The notes beneath the pieces were generated by a model. The model did not search any database. It was not told the origin of the DNA and saw nothing but the letters and a program-made list of their open reading frames with translations. This document shows, in pieces, positions 1-12,986 of a stretch of 23,839 nt of DNA. Within the stretch, counting starts at the first letter, position 1, and every line of letters starts with the position of its first letter. Source of the DNA: Podochytrium sp. JEL0797 (Eukaryota > Chytridiomycota > Chytridiomycetes > Chytridiales > Chytriomycetaceae); the NCBI GenBank assembly GCA_027596195.1, contig JADGJG010000329.1:1-23839 (forward strand), read 5' to 3'. Made by a program: the position numbers and the translations under genes.

Positions 1-369
1 AGCCTGCATTTCGGCAGATTCGTCAAAGTCTCGAGATAACGGCAACAAGGTTGGAAATGAATAAAAACTCAGAGGAACCGCTCATCGCCGAGGCACGAGG
101 CCCGAATTTAATCTCCACATGAGGATATAATTGAGCTGTATTTAAAATGGTAGTATGTATACGAGAGCATCGTGTCTGGCGGACTCGCGCCGAGAAAAGT
201 CGACGTCCGCGTGCCAATTTAATCTCCACATGAGGATTTAATTGAGCTGATTCAACTGGTAGTACTGAGAGCTCGTGTCGTTCGCATCGCGTCTGGTGGA
301 CTTGCACCCATCATTTTCCCCCCGGATTTCCCATTTCGCATTGTTCCCACCCATCGCCAACGACGGAAA
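1..369. other. Non-coding leader region of the window
   Basis: I see no gene in these 369 bases. A minus-strand frame is open from 307 to 23, but it has no ATG and only reflects the internal repeat at 105-249. The last 60 bases are probably the promoter and 5' UTR of the small secreted-protein gene at 370. Confidence 0.6.
105..249. repeat. Two-copy direct repeat, each copy a near-palindrome
   Basis: A 34-base block at 105-138 recurs at 216-249 with one mismatch, offset 111 bases. Flanking sequence is more loosely repeated (GGTAGTA near 149 and 258; a CGTCTGG..GGACT..GC block near 172 and 289). The core of each copy, TCCACATGAGGA, is palindromic except for one base pair, and AATT lies at both ends of a 28-base near-symmetrical stretch. 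This could be a degenerate tandem repeat or paired protein-binding sites upstream of the gene at 370. Confidence 0.75.
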
Positions 370-657
370 ATGAAGCTGTCAATTTGGCTCCCCCTCTTCG
401 CCAATATCGCGTTCACAAACTCCAACATCAACGCTCCATGCCCCGAACGAGGCCACGTCACTTGCGGCCCCCTCAACAGCCGACTGATTTGCAATTTCGA
501 CACGAGCACACCGCTCCATTACGTTTCGTTCGGGGACTGTGGCAACACGTTTTGTGTGGACGGAAACTGCGTGAGCAATCGTCACAAGAAGGAAGAACCG
601 GAGCGGTTTTTGTTCAATTTTCATCGCGAGAATATTATTGCTGTGTTTCCAAAGTGA
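370..657 (+). CDS. Small secreted cysteine-rich protein (hypothetical)
   Basis: This 95-residue protein is encoded by one exon starting at an ATG. The first ~18 residues (MKLSIWLPLFANIAFTNS) look like a signal peptide. The mature part has six cysteines at 24, 32, 41, 57, 62 and 67, enough for three disulfides, and a basic/acidic patch (RHKKEEPER) before a hydrophobic tail. AATAAA follows the stop by three bases, which supports a real transcript. I do not recognise the family. Small secreted cysteine-rich proteins are common in fungi and may be effectors, inhibitors or wall-associated proteins, but nothing here chooses between these. An overlapping minus-strand frame of 133 codons has no family signature and was not chosen. 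Confidence 0.6.
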   Translation: MKLSIWLPLFANIAFTNSNINAPCPERGHVTCGPLNSRLICNFDTSTPLHYVSFGDCGNTFCVDGNCVSNRHKKEEPERFLFNFHRENIIAVFPK

Positions 658-660
658 GGG

Positions 661-666
661 AATAAA
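661..666 (+). terminator. Polyadenylation signal AATAAA of the small secreted gene
   Basis: A perfect AATAAA begins three bases after the TGA of the 370-657 gene. The remaining ~170 bases to the next start at 837 are the probable promoter of the GH31 gene; I see no clear TATA box there. Confidence 0.5.
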
Positions 667-836
667 GGGAGGTCGCGTTTTTGATGCATTTTCTTTGTCT
701 TGATTATTCTGGCGATGAAGAGTGGGCGGGGGAGGTGGCGTTTCGATGGTTCTAGGCGTGGCGTTGATGGAGATCTCCACCCGGAATCAATGGAAGTCTG
801 TTCCGGGTTGCCGAGGTGGAAATCACCCATCAACCG

Positions 837-3101
837 ATGCATTTTCCTCTCCTTCTGGTTAGCTTGTTGGTGCTAGTATCCACGATTACCGCCATCCCGG
901 CCGGCAAAGTAACAAGTTTCGAGCTCGTGTCTCCCGCCGAAACAACCCAATTCCGAATCACAACCGAAACCACAACCACCCTGCTCAGTCTCTTGGGTCC
1001 CGACACGTTTCGTCTGCAAACGGTGTTGTCTGGACAGGAATTGGTTGAACCCCAAGACCCTTCGATTGTCGTCAAGCAGACGTGGCCGAAAGTCGAAACA
1101 CACGTGGAAAACACTCAAAATGAGATTGTGATTCGTTGGGCTGATGGCGCGTATCTGCTGCATCTTCACAAGTCGCCCTTCTCTGTTTCGGTTATGGGAC
1201 CCTCTGGAGTCGTGTTTCAGGAATCAATGCCACTCGACGTTGGCGAGAATCAAACCACTCAATTTTTGACACACAACTCGACGGAGCAGTTTTTTGGAGG
1301 TGGTATGCAGAATGGAAGATTTACACACAAGGGGCATGCCATTCGAGTAAGTGTTCTTTTCTGAGTTGCTTTTGAAGTCCATTTATTTGTTGATAAGCGC
1401 GCTTCGTTGTAGATTGAACGTTCCGAAAACTGGGACGACGGCGGGACTCCCAACGCAGCCCCTTTCTACATGTCTACAAAAGGATACGGAGTGTTCCGCA
1501 ACACCTTTTCTCCCGGAGTTTACGACTTCACGTCTCCCACCCAGCCGCTGATTGCGACACACAACGAATCACGCTTCGACGAGTTCGTATTCCTCTCCGA
1601 CTCACTCAAGCGAATTCTCACCCTCTACACTCAAGTCACGGGTCGTCCGTTTCTCCCGCCAATGTATGGACTCGAGCTTGGGGATTCGGATTGTTACCTT
1701 CACAACGCGAACCGCGGGGAACGGCACACGCTCGCGTACACTACTGAAATCGCGGACGGATACGTTCAAAACGATATGCCTGTTGGTTGGCTTCTCGTGA
1801 ACGACGGGTATGGATGCGGGTACGAAAACTTGCCCGAGACGGCGCAGGTTCTGGCAGAGAGAAACATTTCGATGGGGTTGTGGACGGAATCGGATCTCAC
1901 GAATCAGCCGTATGAAGTGCAGAAGGGACAAGTACGGATTCGCAAGTTGGATGTCGCGTGGATTGGGGCCGGGTATGAATTTGCGTTGAAAGGGTGCGAG
2001 ACGGCGTTTAATGGGATCGAGGAGTGGAGTGACGCGAGGGGGTTTGTGTGGACTGTGGAAGGGTGGTCTGGAACGCAGAGGTGTAGTGTGATGTGGACGG
2101 GGGATCAGAAGGGGACGTGGGACAATGTGAGGTTTCATATTCCGACATTGCAGGGGGCTGGGTTGAGTGGGCAGGCTTGGACGTCGGGGGATGTTGATGG
2201 GATTTGGTGGGGGAGTGCTGATACTTATGTGCGGGATTTGCAGCATAAGGTGTTTGCGCCTGTTGTCATGTCCATGAGTGGGTGGGCTCCTGTTGACAAA
2301 CAGCCTTGGAGGTATGGCGAGCCGTACACTTCCATCAACCGAAAGTATCTCAAGCTCAGAGAGTCATTGCTGCCTTACCTCTATACGTTTGCTGCCGAGG
2401 CCCACCTCACGGGCGTCCCTCCCATCCGTGCGTTAATCTTGGAATATCCAAACGACCCCATCACATGGACGACCGCTGTGGAGAACCAATTCCTGTTTGG
2501 AACTCAATTCCTCGTTGCACCCGTGTTCACTGACACTGTCACACGCGATGGAATTTACTTACCAGACGGAACCTGGTACGATTACTGGACGGGTCGCAAG
2601 TATCACGGAAACCAGGTCCTCAACAGCTTTCCTGCGCCACTGGACACGCTCCCCCTTTTTGTCAAGGCTGGCTCTATTATTCCCATGTGGGGAAACGTCA
2701 ACTCGTTTAGAGAAGTCCAGGCTTCGGATGACTTGATTCTCGATCTGTATCCATCTGTTGGCGAAACGAACAGCTTTAGCCTGTACGAGGACGACATGGT
2801 GACGCGTCAGCACCGCGTTGGTGCGTTCACGCATCAGAATTTCACCATGAAGGCGACCAGGACAAGTGTCTACTTCGAGATTGGTGCTATTTCTGGGGAG
2901 TATGATGGACAGCCCGCTCAGCGTGGATACCAACTCAAGATCCACACCGGGGGCCGTGAAGCGGACAGATGCAACTTTAAATACACGGTTGTCAAGTCGG
3001 GAGTCCTTTTAATACGCGTTCCAACGGTTGCTGCTGACGTATCAGCTTCGGTCATCCTTTCGTTCAAATCAAAGGGAAACGTGTTCGTGAAGCAGGATTG
3101 A
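837..3101 (+). CDS. Secreted GH31-family alpha-glycosidase
   Basis: Two exons, 837-1346 and 1413-3101, are joined by a 66-bp GTAAGT..TAG intron (phase 0), giving 732 residues. The start is the ATG at 837, because MHFPLLLVSLLVLVSTITA is a clear signal peptide; the frame is open slightly further upstream but only to a GTG. After an N-terminal beta-sandwich (with EQFFGGGMQNG) comes the GH31 barrel: DMPVGWLLVNDGYGCGY, then KLDVAWIG with likely nucleophile Asp350, WTGDQ with likely acid/base Asp401, SGDVDGIWWGS and YTSINRKYLKLR. A C-terminal beta-sandwich follows. Family membership is firm. The KLDVAW/WTGDQ pattern, in place of the usual WxDMNE/SGDN, resembles the GH31 branch that includes alpha-N-acetylgalactosaminidases; that is recall and inference. 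Likely acts outside the cell on alpha-linked sugars of glycans or glycoproteins. Confidence 0.9.
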
Positions 3102-3173
3102 AGTGGTTTATTGATTTTGAGGAAGTTGAATATACAGAAAAGCTATTAAAGTTGTGAAGAAACGCGCACACGT
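3102..3173. terminator. Convergent 3' ends with crossing polyadenylation signals
   Basis: Only 72 bases separate the stop of the GH31 gene (+) from the stop of the kinase gene (-). The kinase signal AATAAA (minus strand, 3107-3112) lies almost at the GH31 stop, while the GH31 signal ATTAAA (3145-3150) lies nearer the kinase stop. If both are used, the two mRNAs overlap antisense by at least this interval. Confidence 0.6.
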
Positions 3174-4860
3174 TCACGAAGGAAGAGGCTCTTCGCTGTC
3201 ACTCAACCGACTCAGATGCAAATAAGCATCCGTTCCGTATCCCTCCATAGAAATCAGCCTCAGGTTTCCACCAAAGTAACGCGCGTACAATCTTGACAAG
3301 GGCAACCCATATCCAAATCTAATAAAGCGGGAGACGAATCAGTGGAATGTTACAAGACAAAAATATTGCTCACCCAGCCATGGGCGCTCTGATTTGAGAC
3401 GACGGCGAATGATCCTCCGACAAATCCTGCTTCTCCGCCGTCGTGTACAAGTAAGTCCAAATCAACGGCATCCCGCTTCTCGGAATACCACCCCCTTCAT
3501 CGGAAATCTTGATCGTGATGTCCTCCTTTCCTTGCGCCACAATCACCTTGACAGGGGGGTACTCGCCGTCAGCTTCCAAGCCGTGCGTTTCGACAATGGC
3601 ACGGAGAGAGTTCTTGAAGAGTTCAAACAGCATGTGGTGCAGGTGGGACGGGCAATACATGAATTCGATATCGTCAACGGCAGCGTCGACAGGTCCGCTT
3701 CCGGCAATGACGAGTTTGATTTCGGGTGGGTCAAAGACGCCGAATGAGTCCTGTTGGAATTGGAATCAAAATCGGGACGGAATCAGCACGATGACAAATG
3801 CAAACAAACACAAAACAAAATCGAACCTGCAGCACGTGTTGCGCATTCTCTGCGGCCTGAGTGACAACGTCTCTGATTGAAGTCCTCGTGCAAATAATCC
3901 CAACGTAGTCAGCGGGAGCCTTCGACCCATCCAACGACGCCTTCGTGAGAGCCACGTGCTGTCCAATCAGCATACGAATTCCGATACGCGACATGTAAAA
4001 GCGATCCAAGAATGCCTGGATGTCCGTGGGCAGCATGTTTTGAGCGATTTCGGGTTTGATGATGTGGCTGTGGTACAAAGAAGGTCTCGTCACTCGGAAG
4101 GGATTGTTGTCGGTGAAATCGTACGGTTTTGCAGCAGCCTCCAAGGATGGGTGCGATTTCGTTTCACTCCATTGTTGCTTGAGTTCCTGGATTCCTTGGG
4201 CCATCACGATCGCGACGGGGTCGTGCCGCTTCTTGATGTTGTCGATGCATTCGATGAACTTTGCGTTGTACTTCGAGACTTCGGGTGGAAACTTGACTTT
4301 CTCGATCTTTTTCCGCGCTGAGCAAGAATAATGATCAGATACAGCACAGTAATAACAGAAGGCCGGGAAAACCCGGTCATTCCAAATTGTGAAACACACA
4401 CACCTTCATTTTCAGTTTTCGAAACACCCTCCTCCTCCTTGATTGAAATCTCCCTCAGCATCGACTTTGGGATTCCGCATTCTTCGGGGGACGGGAAGTT
4501 GATCAGATCGCTGTAGGACTGCGAATACCAGTTTGCGACTTTCTGGACCGAGCTCATTTTGGAGAGTCCGTAAGGCAAGTTTTCGAGCTCAACGACTCGG
4601 CGCGCAATGCGGATGGGCAGTTCGTGGTGCAGAAACTGGGCAGATCTGAGAATGGTTGCTTGCGAGGGAACACGGCCTGGAATTATTTAGATAACGATGC
4701 GGGTTCGAATCACGGATTATTTGCGCGCACCAAACTCGACCATCTGGTTGATGGAGACCTGGGTCTGGAGGTGTTTTGCAGACTGCTGGATCATCTGCTG
4801 CAGCGTGGGCTTCAGCGCGGTCGTCATTTTGGCGCCTTTTTTTTTCTTGGTCAGACTCAT
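3174..4860 (-). CDS. Mitochondrial pyruvate / branched-chain 2-oxoacid dehydrogenase kinase
   Basis: Five exons on the minus strand (4860-4731, 4676-4404, 4317-3827, 3750-3374, 3318-3174) encode 471 residues. Introns are 54, 86, 76 and 55 bp, with donors GTGCGC, GTGTGT, GTTCGA and GTGAGC; all joins keep frame. The N-terminal helical domain has the family signature ([25 protein letters not shown]). The GHKL ATPase domain shows the N box ELFKNSLRA (Glu341, Asn345), the G1 box DEGGGI (Asp382) and the G2 box GFGYGLP (424-430). These kinases phosphorylate and switch off the E1 subunit of mitochondrial dehydrogenase complexes. The basic N-terminus ([12 protein letters not shown]) may aid import but is not a classic presequence. 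PDH versus branched-chain substrate cannot be settled here. ATG at 4860 is the first in frame; Met12 is an alternative. Confidence 0.9.
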
Positions 4861-5365
4861 GGGGCGTGCCAGAAAAAGTGCCACCGGAAATGTGGTGAAT
4901 CATCACTCATGCCAGATGAACAAAAGAAGTTCGGCGAAACCCGGATGCTGACGTCGTTTGCAGTGTGGCGCGAAGGAACCCCTGTGTTTGGAATATACTT
5001 GTATTCCTGGCGCGGGTCGAGCACTGCCTCGTGATTCGTGAAGGAGGCACTTGAGTTTATCTTTGGGTGGCTGCCGTATCTTCTCGGTGGCATTAGTGAC
5101 GCATTTGTCATTTCGAATGAGAAAGCAAAGGGGGAAAGCGTGGCGTTGTAAGCGTGATGAAGGTGAAACTGTGATACGCGTGGTTCCTGACGCGTTTCAA
5201 AGTTTTCGGATTTGGAGATGGCATGGCATACTTACGACCTATTGGTTATGAAATATAGTTGCGATATGCTATTATTTATGCGAAATGGAACAATTGAATA
5301 GCGTAGAAGAACTTTGAGATTTTCAATCTTGCGCACGTTCTTTTCAAGATCAAAAAAACGCGCAA
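4861..5365. promoter_or_regulatory. Divergent promoter region between kinase and ARG5,6 genes
   Basis: These 505 bases separate two divergently transcribed genes for mitochondrial enzymes. No convincing gene is seen. An AT-rich stretch at about 5240-5280 could be core promoter for the plus-strand gene. I do not see an obvious upstream open frame resembling an arginine attenuator peptide. Confidence 0.5.
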
Positions 5366-8425
<3,060 letters not shown>

Positions 8426-8435
8426 GCGTGTGTGG

Positions 8436-8441
8436 AATAAA
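8436..8441 (+). terminator. Polyadenylation signal AATAAA of ARG5,6
   Basis: AATAAA lies 11 bases after the ARG5,6 stop. The next 263 bases up to 8704 hold no supported gene. The frame of the next gene is open further upstream through this stretch, but the paralogue indicates that its start is at 8705. Confidence 0.5.
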
Positions 8442-8704
8442 TATTAATTTGGTGGCGATAAAGTTAGAATACTGCTGGTTTGAAAGCGTCAATGCGAAGA
8501 GTCGAAGTTCGGACTTCGGACACGATATATTTTTTGAATCTTTATTCGCAAAGTGTATCAGCAAGCAGAATAAAGTCATGCAATGCACCACGAATCGAAA
8601 TGCGTTGCCAATTGTTCAATAGGCTCTATCGGCTGCGGCGGGAAAAGCCGGGGCGGCGGGACGATTATGAACACGAAGTTCAAACAAATAACACGAAACT
8701 GCTC

Positions 8705-10570
8705 ATGACATCGATTGATACCGCATCGCCACGATGGAAAATCCTCGTCATTCTTTCCATGTCTGCCCTTCTCGTCACGTATCGCGTCATGTTGCGCACT
8801 GCACTACCCACCCCTCATCGATACATCAACACGGCCAATTTCACGGCTGGCAACGCACACGTCCCTTCTTCGGCGGCGAGTCAAGCATATCCACCCCTTC
8901 GGCAGTGCGATGACGCGTCACCAAACTTCAAAAACGCACGGTTCGGGTGTGTTTGCGAAGAGGGACCCGTCGGATGTGCCTTGAACACGGAACGTCTGCA
9001 GCTGCGCGGGAATCTCACTGTTGTGCATGTTGGGGAGATGAATCGGTTGAGTGTTCAGTTTTTGGGCGAGAGAGAATGGCCGGTGCTTCTCGATGAGGAA
9101 GCGAAAGCGGTGCCTGGATTGGTGGTGACGATCGAAGCGTTGGATATGAGTGAACGACTCTTTTTGGCACCGAGGCTTCAGAGTCAAGGCTTATACGAGG
9201 TATCCGTAGATTTCTATTAGTCGTTGCATATTCTAAGTTTCTTTTTCTTTCCGTTTTCAAGTTTGACTTCAAACTCCTTACCGCCAACGAGTTCCAAGTC
9301 ACAATCTGGATCGAAGGCAAAGAGAAGCGATGGAAACAAACCCTCGAATGGATGAGCTCACAAGAACCGCGCCACATTGTCCCCACCAAGCGCGTTTTCG
9401 AATACAAAATGAACTCCGTCGCGAAAAGTGCCAAAGACCACCTCCTCGCCCAGTTTCGCACCAATCCAAAGTGCAATGCCGCGAATGTGCATGATTTGAA
9501 AGGACGTTGGATCTCCAACGGGTTGGTTGCTGTAGAATTGAGGGAAGGTCATGTTCCGACCCCGAGCACGCCTGGACGCGGATCCACGATGGTGTTCTTA
9601 CCCGACGCATGTACCATTCGATATTTCTCACCGCAAGAAGCGATGCAGTGTTTGGACAATAAGCGCGTGTTGCTGGCGGGAGATAGCACGATGAATGAAG
9701 TTGCTATCGATTTTGGTATGCATCTGTTTATGGGGGAAGATGACCACTGGCCGCGTTATTTAACGAGGGAGAGTGCTGATTGGAACGTGGAGAATGTGAT
9801 TCGCCCAGGTGGGGGTACGATTATTGAGGGAGAGTGTGGGCCGGAGATGATTCAGCGACAGTTTTGGTGGCCAATCGAAGTGGAGGAGAAGCATGTGGAG
9901 GTGACCAAGTTGAGTCTGCTTCTTTGAAACCTCAGAATAAGGATGGTCAACAAAAGTCTTACACTTTATTGTTTGGTATAGGTTCTGGTCGGCAGGTGTC
10001 CACGTATGCCGCAATGGCGGTGGCAGCCACTCTGTGTCGGATCCAGCATATCTCGAACGGTTTCAACGCGCCTTGTTTTCCCCAGAACAACTCGTCAACT
10101 TCACATTCCCCAACGATGCCAACGAGAGAAACAAATCGCGCTTACCGCCATTGAACCAAACCATCGCGACGAATTCACTCTCAGACCTCGTTGTGTTCAA
10201 CACGCTGTTGCATGACTTGGTGGTCGGGAACGGTATGCCTGAAAATGGAGGTTATCGAACTGAAATGGATGAAATCATGAAGGGAATCAAGCCTGGAGCA
10301 AAGAAACACGTTTACATGCTGTCCAACGCCAAAATTGGGGAAGGGGATGTGGCTGTGCGGTATTGGAATGATGTGATGAGGAAAGTGGCGAAAGAAAATG
10401 GATTCTTGGTGTATGATGCGCATAGCGTTCAAACAGGGAGGTTGACTGGGTTGGAGGGAAACCGCAATCCTCTGTTTGGGGATTGTCATCACGCAAGAGA
10501 TGGGTGGCAGAGGTCGCCATTTACGCACGTTCCAGTGCAGGTGTTGTTGAATATGTTTTGCACTTTGTGA
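8705..10570 (+). CDS. Type II membrane PC-esterase/SGNH-like protein, paralogue A
   Basis: Three exons (8705-9199, 9262-9908, 9982-10570) encode 576 residues. The ATG at 8705 (MTSIDTASPRWKIL) was chosen because it aligns with the start of the downstream paralogue. Residues ~12-30 form one hydrophobic signal-anchor, followed by a Thr/Ser/Pro-rich stem and a large lumenal domain, the layout of a Golgi type II protein. The GDS motif in LLAGDSTMNE (Ser307) and a late DxxH (Asp548-Cys-His-His551) match the serine and Asp/His signatures of the PC-esterase (PMR5/Cas1p/NXPE-like) family, which mostly O-acetylates glycans. Exon lengths 495 and 647 are identical to paralogue B. Intron 2 (GTTGAG..TAG, 73 bp) contains a stop, so it must be removed for a full protein. 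Substrate unknown; acyltransferase or esterase both possible. Confidence 0.8.
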
Positions 10571-11031
10571 AAGTCTGCGTCATTTTTTCCCCGCTTATTT
10601 AACTGGGATGTGGTGCTAGAAGGAGAGAAGACTGCGCTATGGACTTGCGGAGCGAGGGCGTTGAACGAGTGACGCAAGAGTTTTTGGGAAGAAAAAATCA
10701 TATTAATTTTTTTATGATTTATTTATGGATCTATTGGTGGTAAATCCGGAACAGGCCCTTATCCTCCACTCGGAGAAACAGAGAGGAGGAACTCATGGAG
10801 GGCAGCAGCAGAGTGGAGACGCACAATGGGTGGCACAGCATGTGACGCGCGATATGTGGAGCTGAAAAAACGGAAGATTTTCTGAAATAATCATTGTTAC
10901 CAAAACGGAAGAAATATTGATTGGTCAAGACCGCTCCTCTCCCCTCCCTCCCATTGTCTCCGAATGGCTTCGAAAAAATCCATTGTTGGAGAATCTGTGG
11001 CTTTTAAATGTCAATAGCCGACTGTAATTAA
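10571..11031. other. Intergenic region between the tandem paralogues
   Basis: I see no gene in these 461 bases. The 5' part has an AT-rich stretch with a small inverted repeat (AATCAT..ATGATT around 10696-10720) that may hold the 3' end of paralogue A. The 3' part should be the promoter of paralogue B. Sequence similarity to the upstream region of paralogue A is not obvious by eye, so the duplication appears to begin close to the coding start. Confidence 0.5.
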
Positions 11032-12883
11032 ATGAAATTGAATGAAATCTCGTCCTCGCGGTGGAAAGTCCTCGTCGTTCTTTCCGTGTTTACCATTCTC
11101 GTCACGTATCACCTCACGTTGCACACTGCACAACCAACCCCGCATCGATACATCAATACGACCAATTTCACATCTCCCACCACACATTCCCCTTCTTCCA
11201 CGACAAGTCAAGCATACCCACCCCTCCGGCAGTGCGATGACGCGTCTCTCAACTTCAAAAGCACGCGGTTCGGGTGTGTGTGTCTGGAGGGACAGGCTGG
11301 ATGTGCCTTGAACACGGAACGTCTGCAGCTGCGCGGGAATCTTACTGTTGTGCATGTCGGAGAGATGAATCGGCTGAGTGTTCAGTTTTTAGGGGAGAGA
11401 GAATGGCCGATCCTCCTGGACGAGGAAGCACAAGGAGTGCCTGGATTGGTGGTTACGATTGAAGCGTTGGATATGAGTGAGCGTATCTTTTTGGCACCAA
11501 GTTTTCAGAGCCAGGGCTTATATGAGGTATATTTTCTAAATTGCTGGTACGTTCGCACATTCTAACTTTCGTTTTCTTTTCATTTTAAAGTTTGACTTCA
11601 AACTCCTCACCGCCAACGAATTCCAAGTCACAATCTGGATCGAAGGAAGCGAGAAGCGATGGAAACATACCGTCGAATGGATGAGCTCTGAAGAACCACG
11701 CAATTATGTCTACGCCAACCGCGTTTTCGCCAACAAAATGAACTCCATCGCGAAAAGTGCCAAAGACCACCTCCTCGCCCAGTTTCGCACCAATCCAAAG
11801 TGCAATGCCGCGAATGTGCATGATTTGAAAGGACGCTGGATCTCCAGCGGGTTGGTTCCTGTGGAATTGATGGAGGGACATGTTCCGACCCCGAGCACGC
11901 CTGGACGCGGATCCACGATGGTGTTCTTACCCGACGCATGTACCATTCGATATTTCTCACCGCAAGAAGCGATGCAGTGTTTGGACAATAAGCGCGTGTT
12001 GCTTGCCGGTGATAGCACGTTGAATGAGGTTGCAATGGATTTTGGGATGCATTTGTTTATGGGGGAAGATGACCATTGGCCGCGTTATATCACGAAAGAG
12101 AGTGATGATTGGAGTGGGGAGAATGTGATTCATCCCGGTGGGGATACAGCTCTTGAGGGGGGGTGTGATCCGGAGATGATTCAGCGACAGTTTTGGTGGC
12201 CGATTGAAGTGGAGGGGAGGCATGTGGAGGTGAACAAGTTGAGTCTACTCTATGCACCTGTGGGAGAAAAAAGGTCGCCTGACAAGAATCTCACACTCTT
12301 TTTGTATTGTCACAGATTCTGGGCTGCAGGCGTTGATCCATGCCTAAACGGTGGTGGCAGTCGCTCTGTGGCGAATCCAGTATATCTCGAACGGTTTCAG
12401 CGTGCCTTGTACTTCAAGTTCCCCAACGATCCCAATGCGGGGGAAAAGTCGCCCATGCCGCCATTGAACCAAACCATCGCGACGGATTCACTCACGGACC
12501 TCGTTGTGTTCAACACTCTGTTGCACGACTTGGTGAGCGGGAACGGGATGCGTGAAAATGGAGGGTATCGAATTGACATGGATGAAATCATGAAGGGAAT
12601 CAAGCCTGGAGCCAAGAAACACGTTTACATGCTGTCCAACGCCAAAGTTGGTCAAGGGGATGTGGTTGTGCGCTATTGGAATGATGTGATGAGGAAAGTT
12701 GCGAAAGAAAATGGGTTCTTTGTGTACGATGCGCATAGCATTCAAACAGGGAGGTTAACTGGGGTGGAGGGGTTCCCGAATCCAGTGGTTGGGGATAATC
12801 ATCACGGAAGGGATGGGTGGCAGAGGTCGCCATTTACTCACGTCCCAGTGCAGGTGTTGTTGAATATGTTTTGCGCTTTGTGA
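11032..12883 (+). CDS. Type II membrane PC-esterase/SGNH-like protein, paralogue B
   Basis: Exons 11032-11526, 11591-12237 and 12316-12883 encode 569 residues, seven fewer than paralogue A (gap after ERFQRAL in exon 3). Signal-anchor at ~10-32 (WKVLVVLSVFTILVTYHL), GDS serine at Ser307, and DxxH as Asp541-Asn-His-His544. The 78-bp intron 2 (GTTGAG..CACAG) is a multiple of three and free of stops, so the genomic frame reads straight through from exon 2 to 3. I model it as an intron because paralogue A has an intron with the same donor context, phase 2 and exon ends; retention would add 26 residues between the GDS block and FWAAGVDPC. Long stretches are base-for-base identical to paralogue A, which suggests recent conversion. 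Function as for A: probable Golgi glycan O-acyl transfer or removal. Confidence 0.8.
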
Positions 12884-12935
12884 AAAGATGCCAGTTAATC
12901 GTTATAAGAAAAGCGAATCAAGGAAGGGAAGAAAA

Positions 12936-12953
12936 AATAAATTCGTGTTTATT
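12936..12953. terminator. Opposed polyadenylation signals of paralogue B and RAD51
   Basis: AATAAA on the plus strand (12936-12941) and AATAAA on the minus strand (tttatt, 12948-12953) lie six bases apart in the 103-base gap between two convergent stop codons. The transcripts therefore end tail to tail, probably with a short antisense overlap. Confidence 0.65.
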
Positions 12954-12986
12954 GGACAAGGATGAAAAAGAAATGGTGCATGGAAA

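Noticed and set aside
23..307. 94-codon minus-strand open frame with a repeated peptide
   Set aside because: It has no ATG start and no family signal; the peptide repeat only mirrors a 111-base DNA repeat, whose length is a multiple of three.
816..836. Seven-codon upstream extension of the GH31 frame starting at GTG
   Set aside because: A eukaryotic gene should start at ATG, and the ATG at 837 gives a clean signal peptide.
1602..2246. 214-codon minus-strand open frame
   Set aside because: It lies opposite the GH31 catalytic domain and has shadow-type composition (Pro/Arg/His-rich) with no domain.
4700..4730. GGTTCGAATC sequence resembling a tRNA B box
   Set aside because: It lies in intron 1 of the kinase gene, and no anticodon arm or acceptor stem can be formed around it.
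8480..8704. N-terminal extension of PC-esterase paralogue A
   Set aside because: Paralogue B starts at the position corresponding to 8705, and the extension would bury the signal-anchor behind 75 basic residues.
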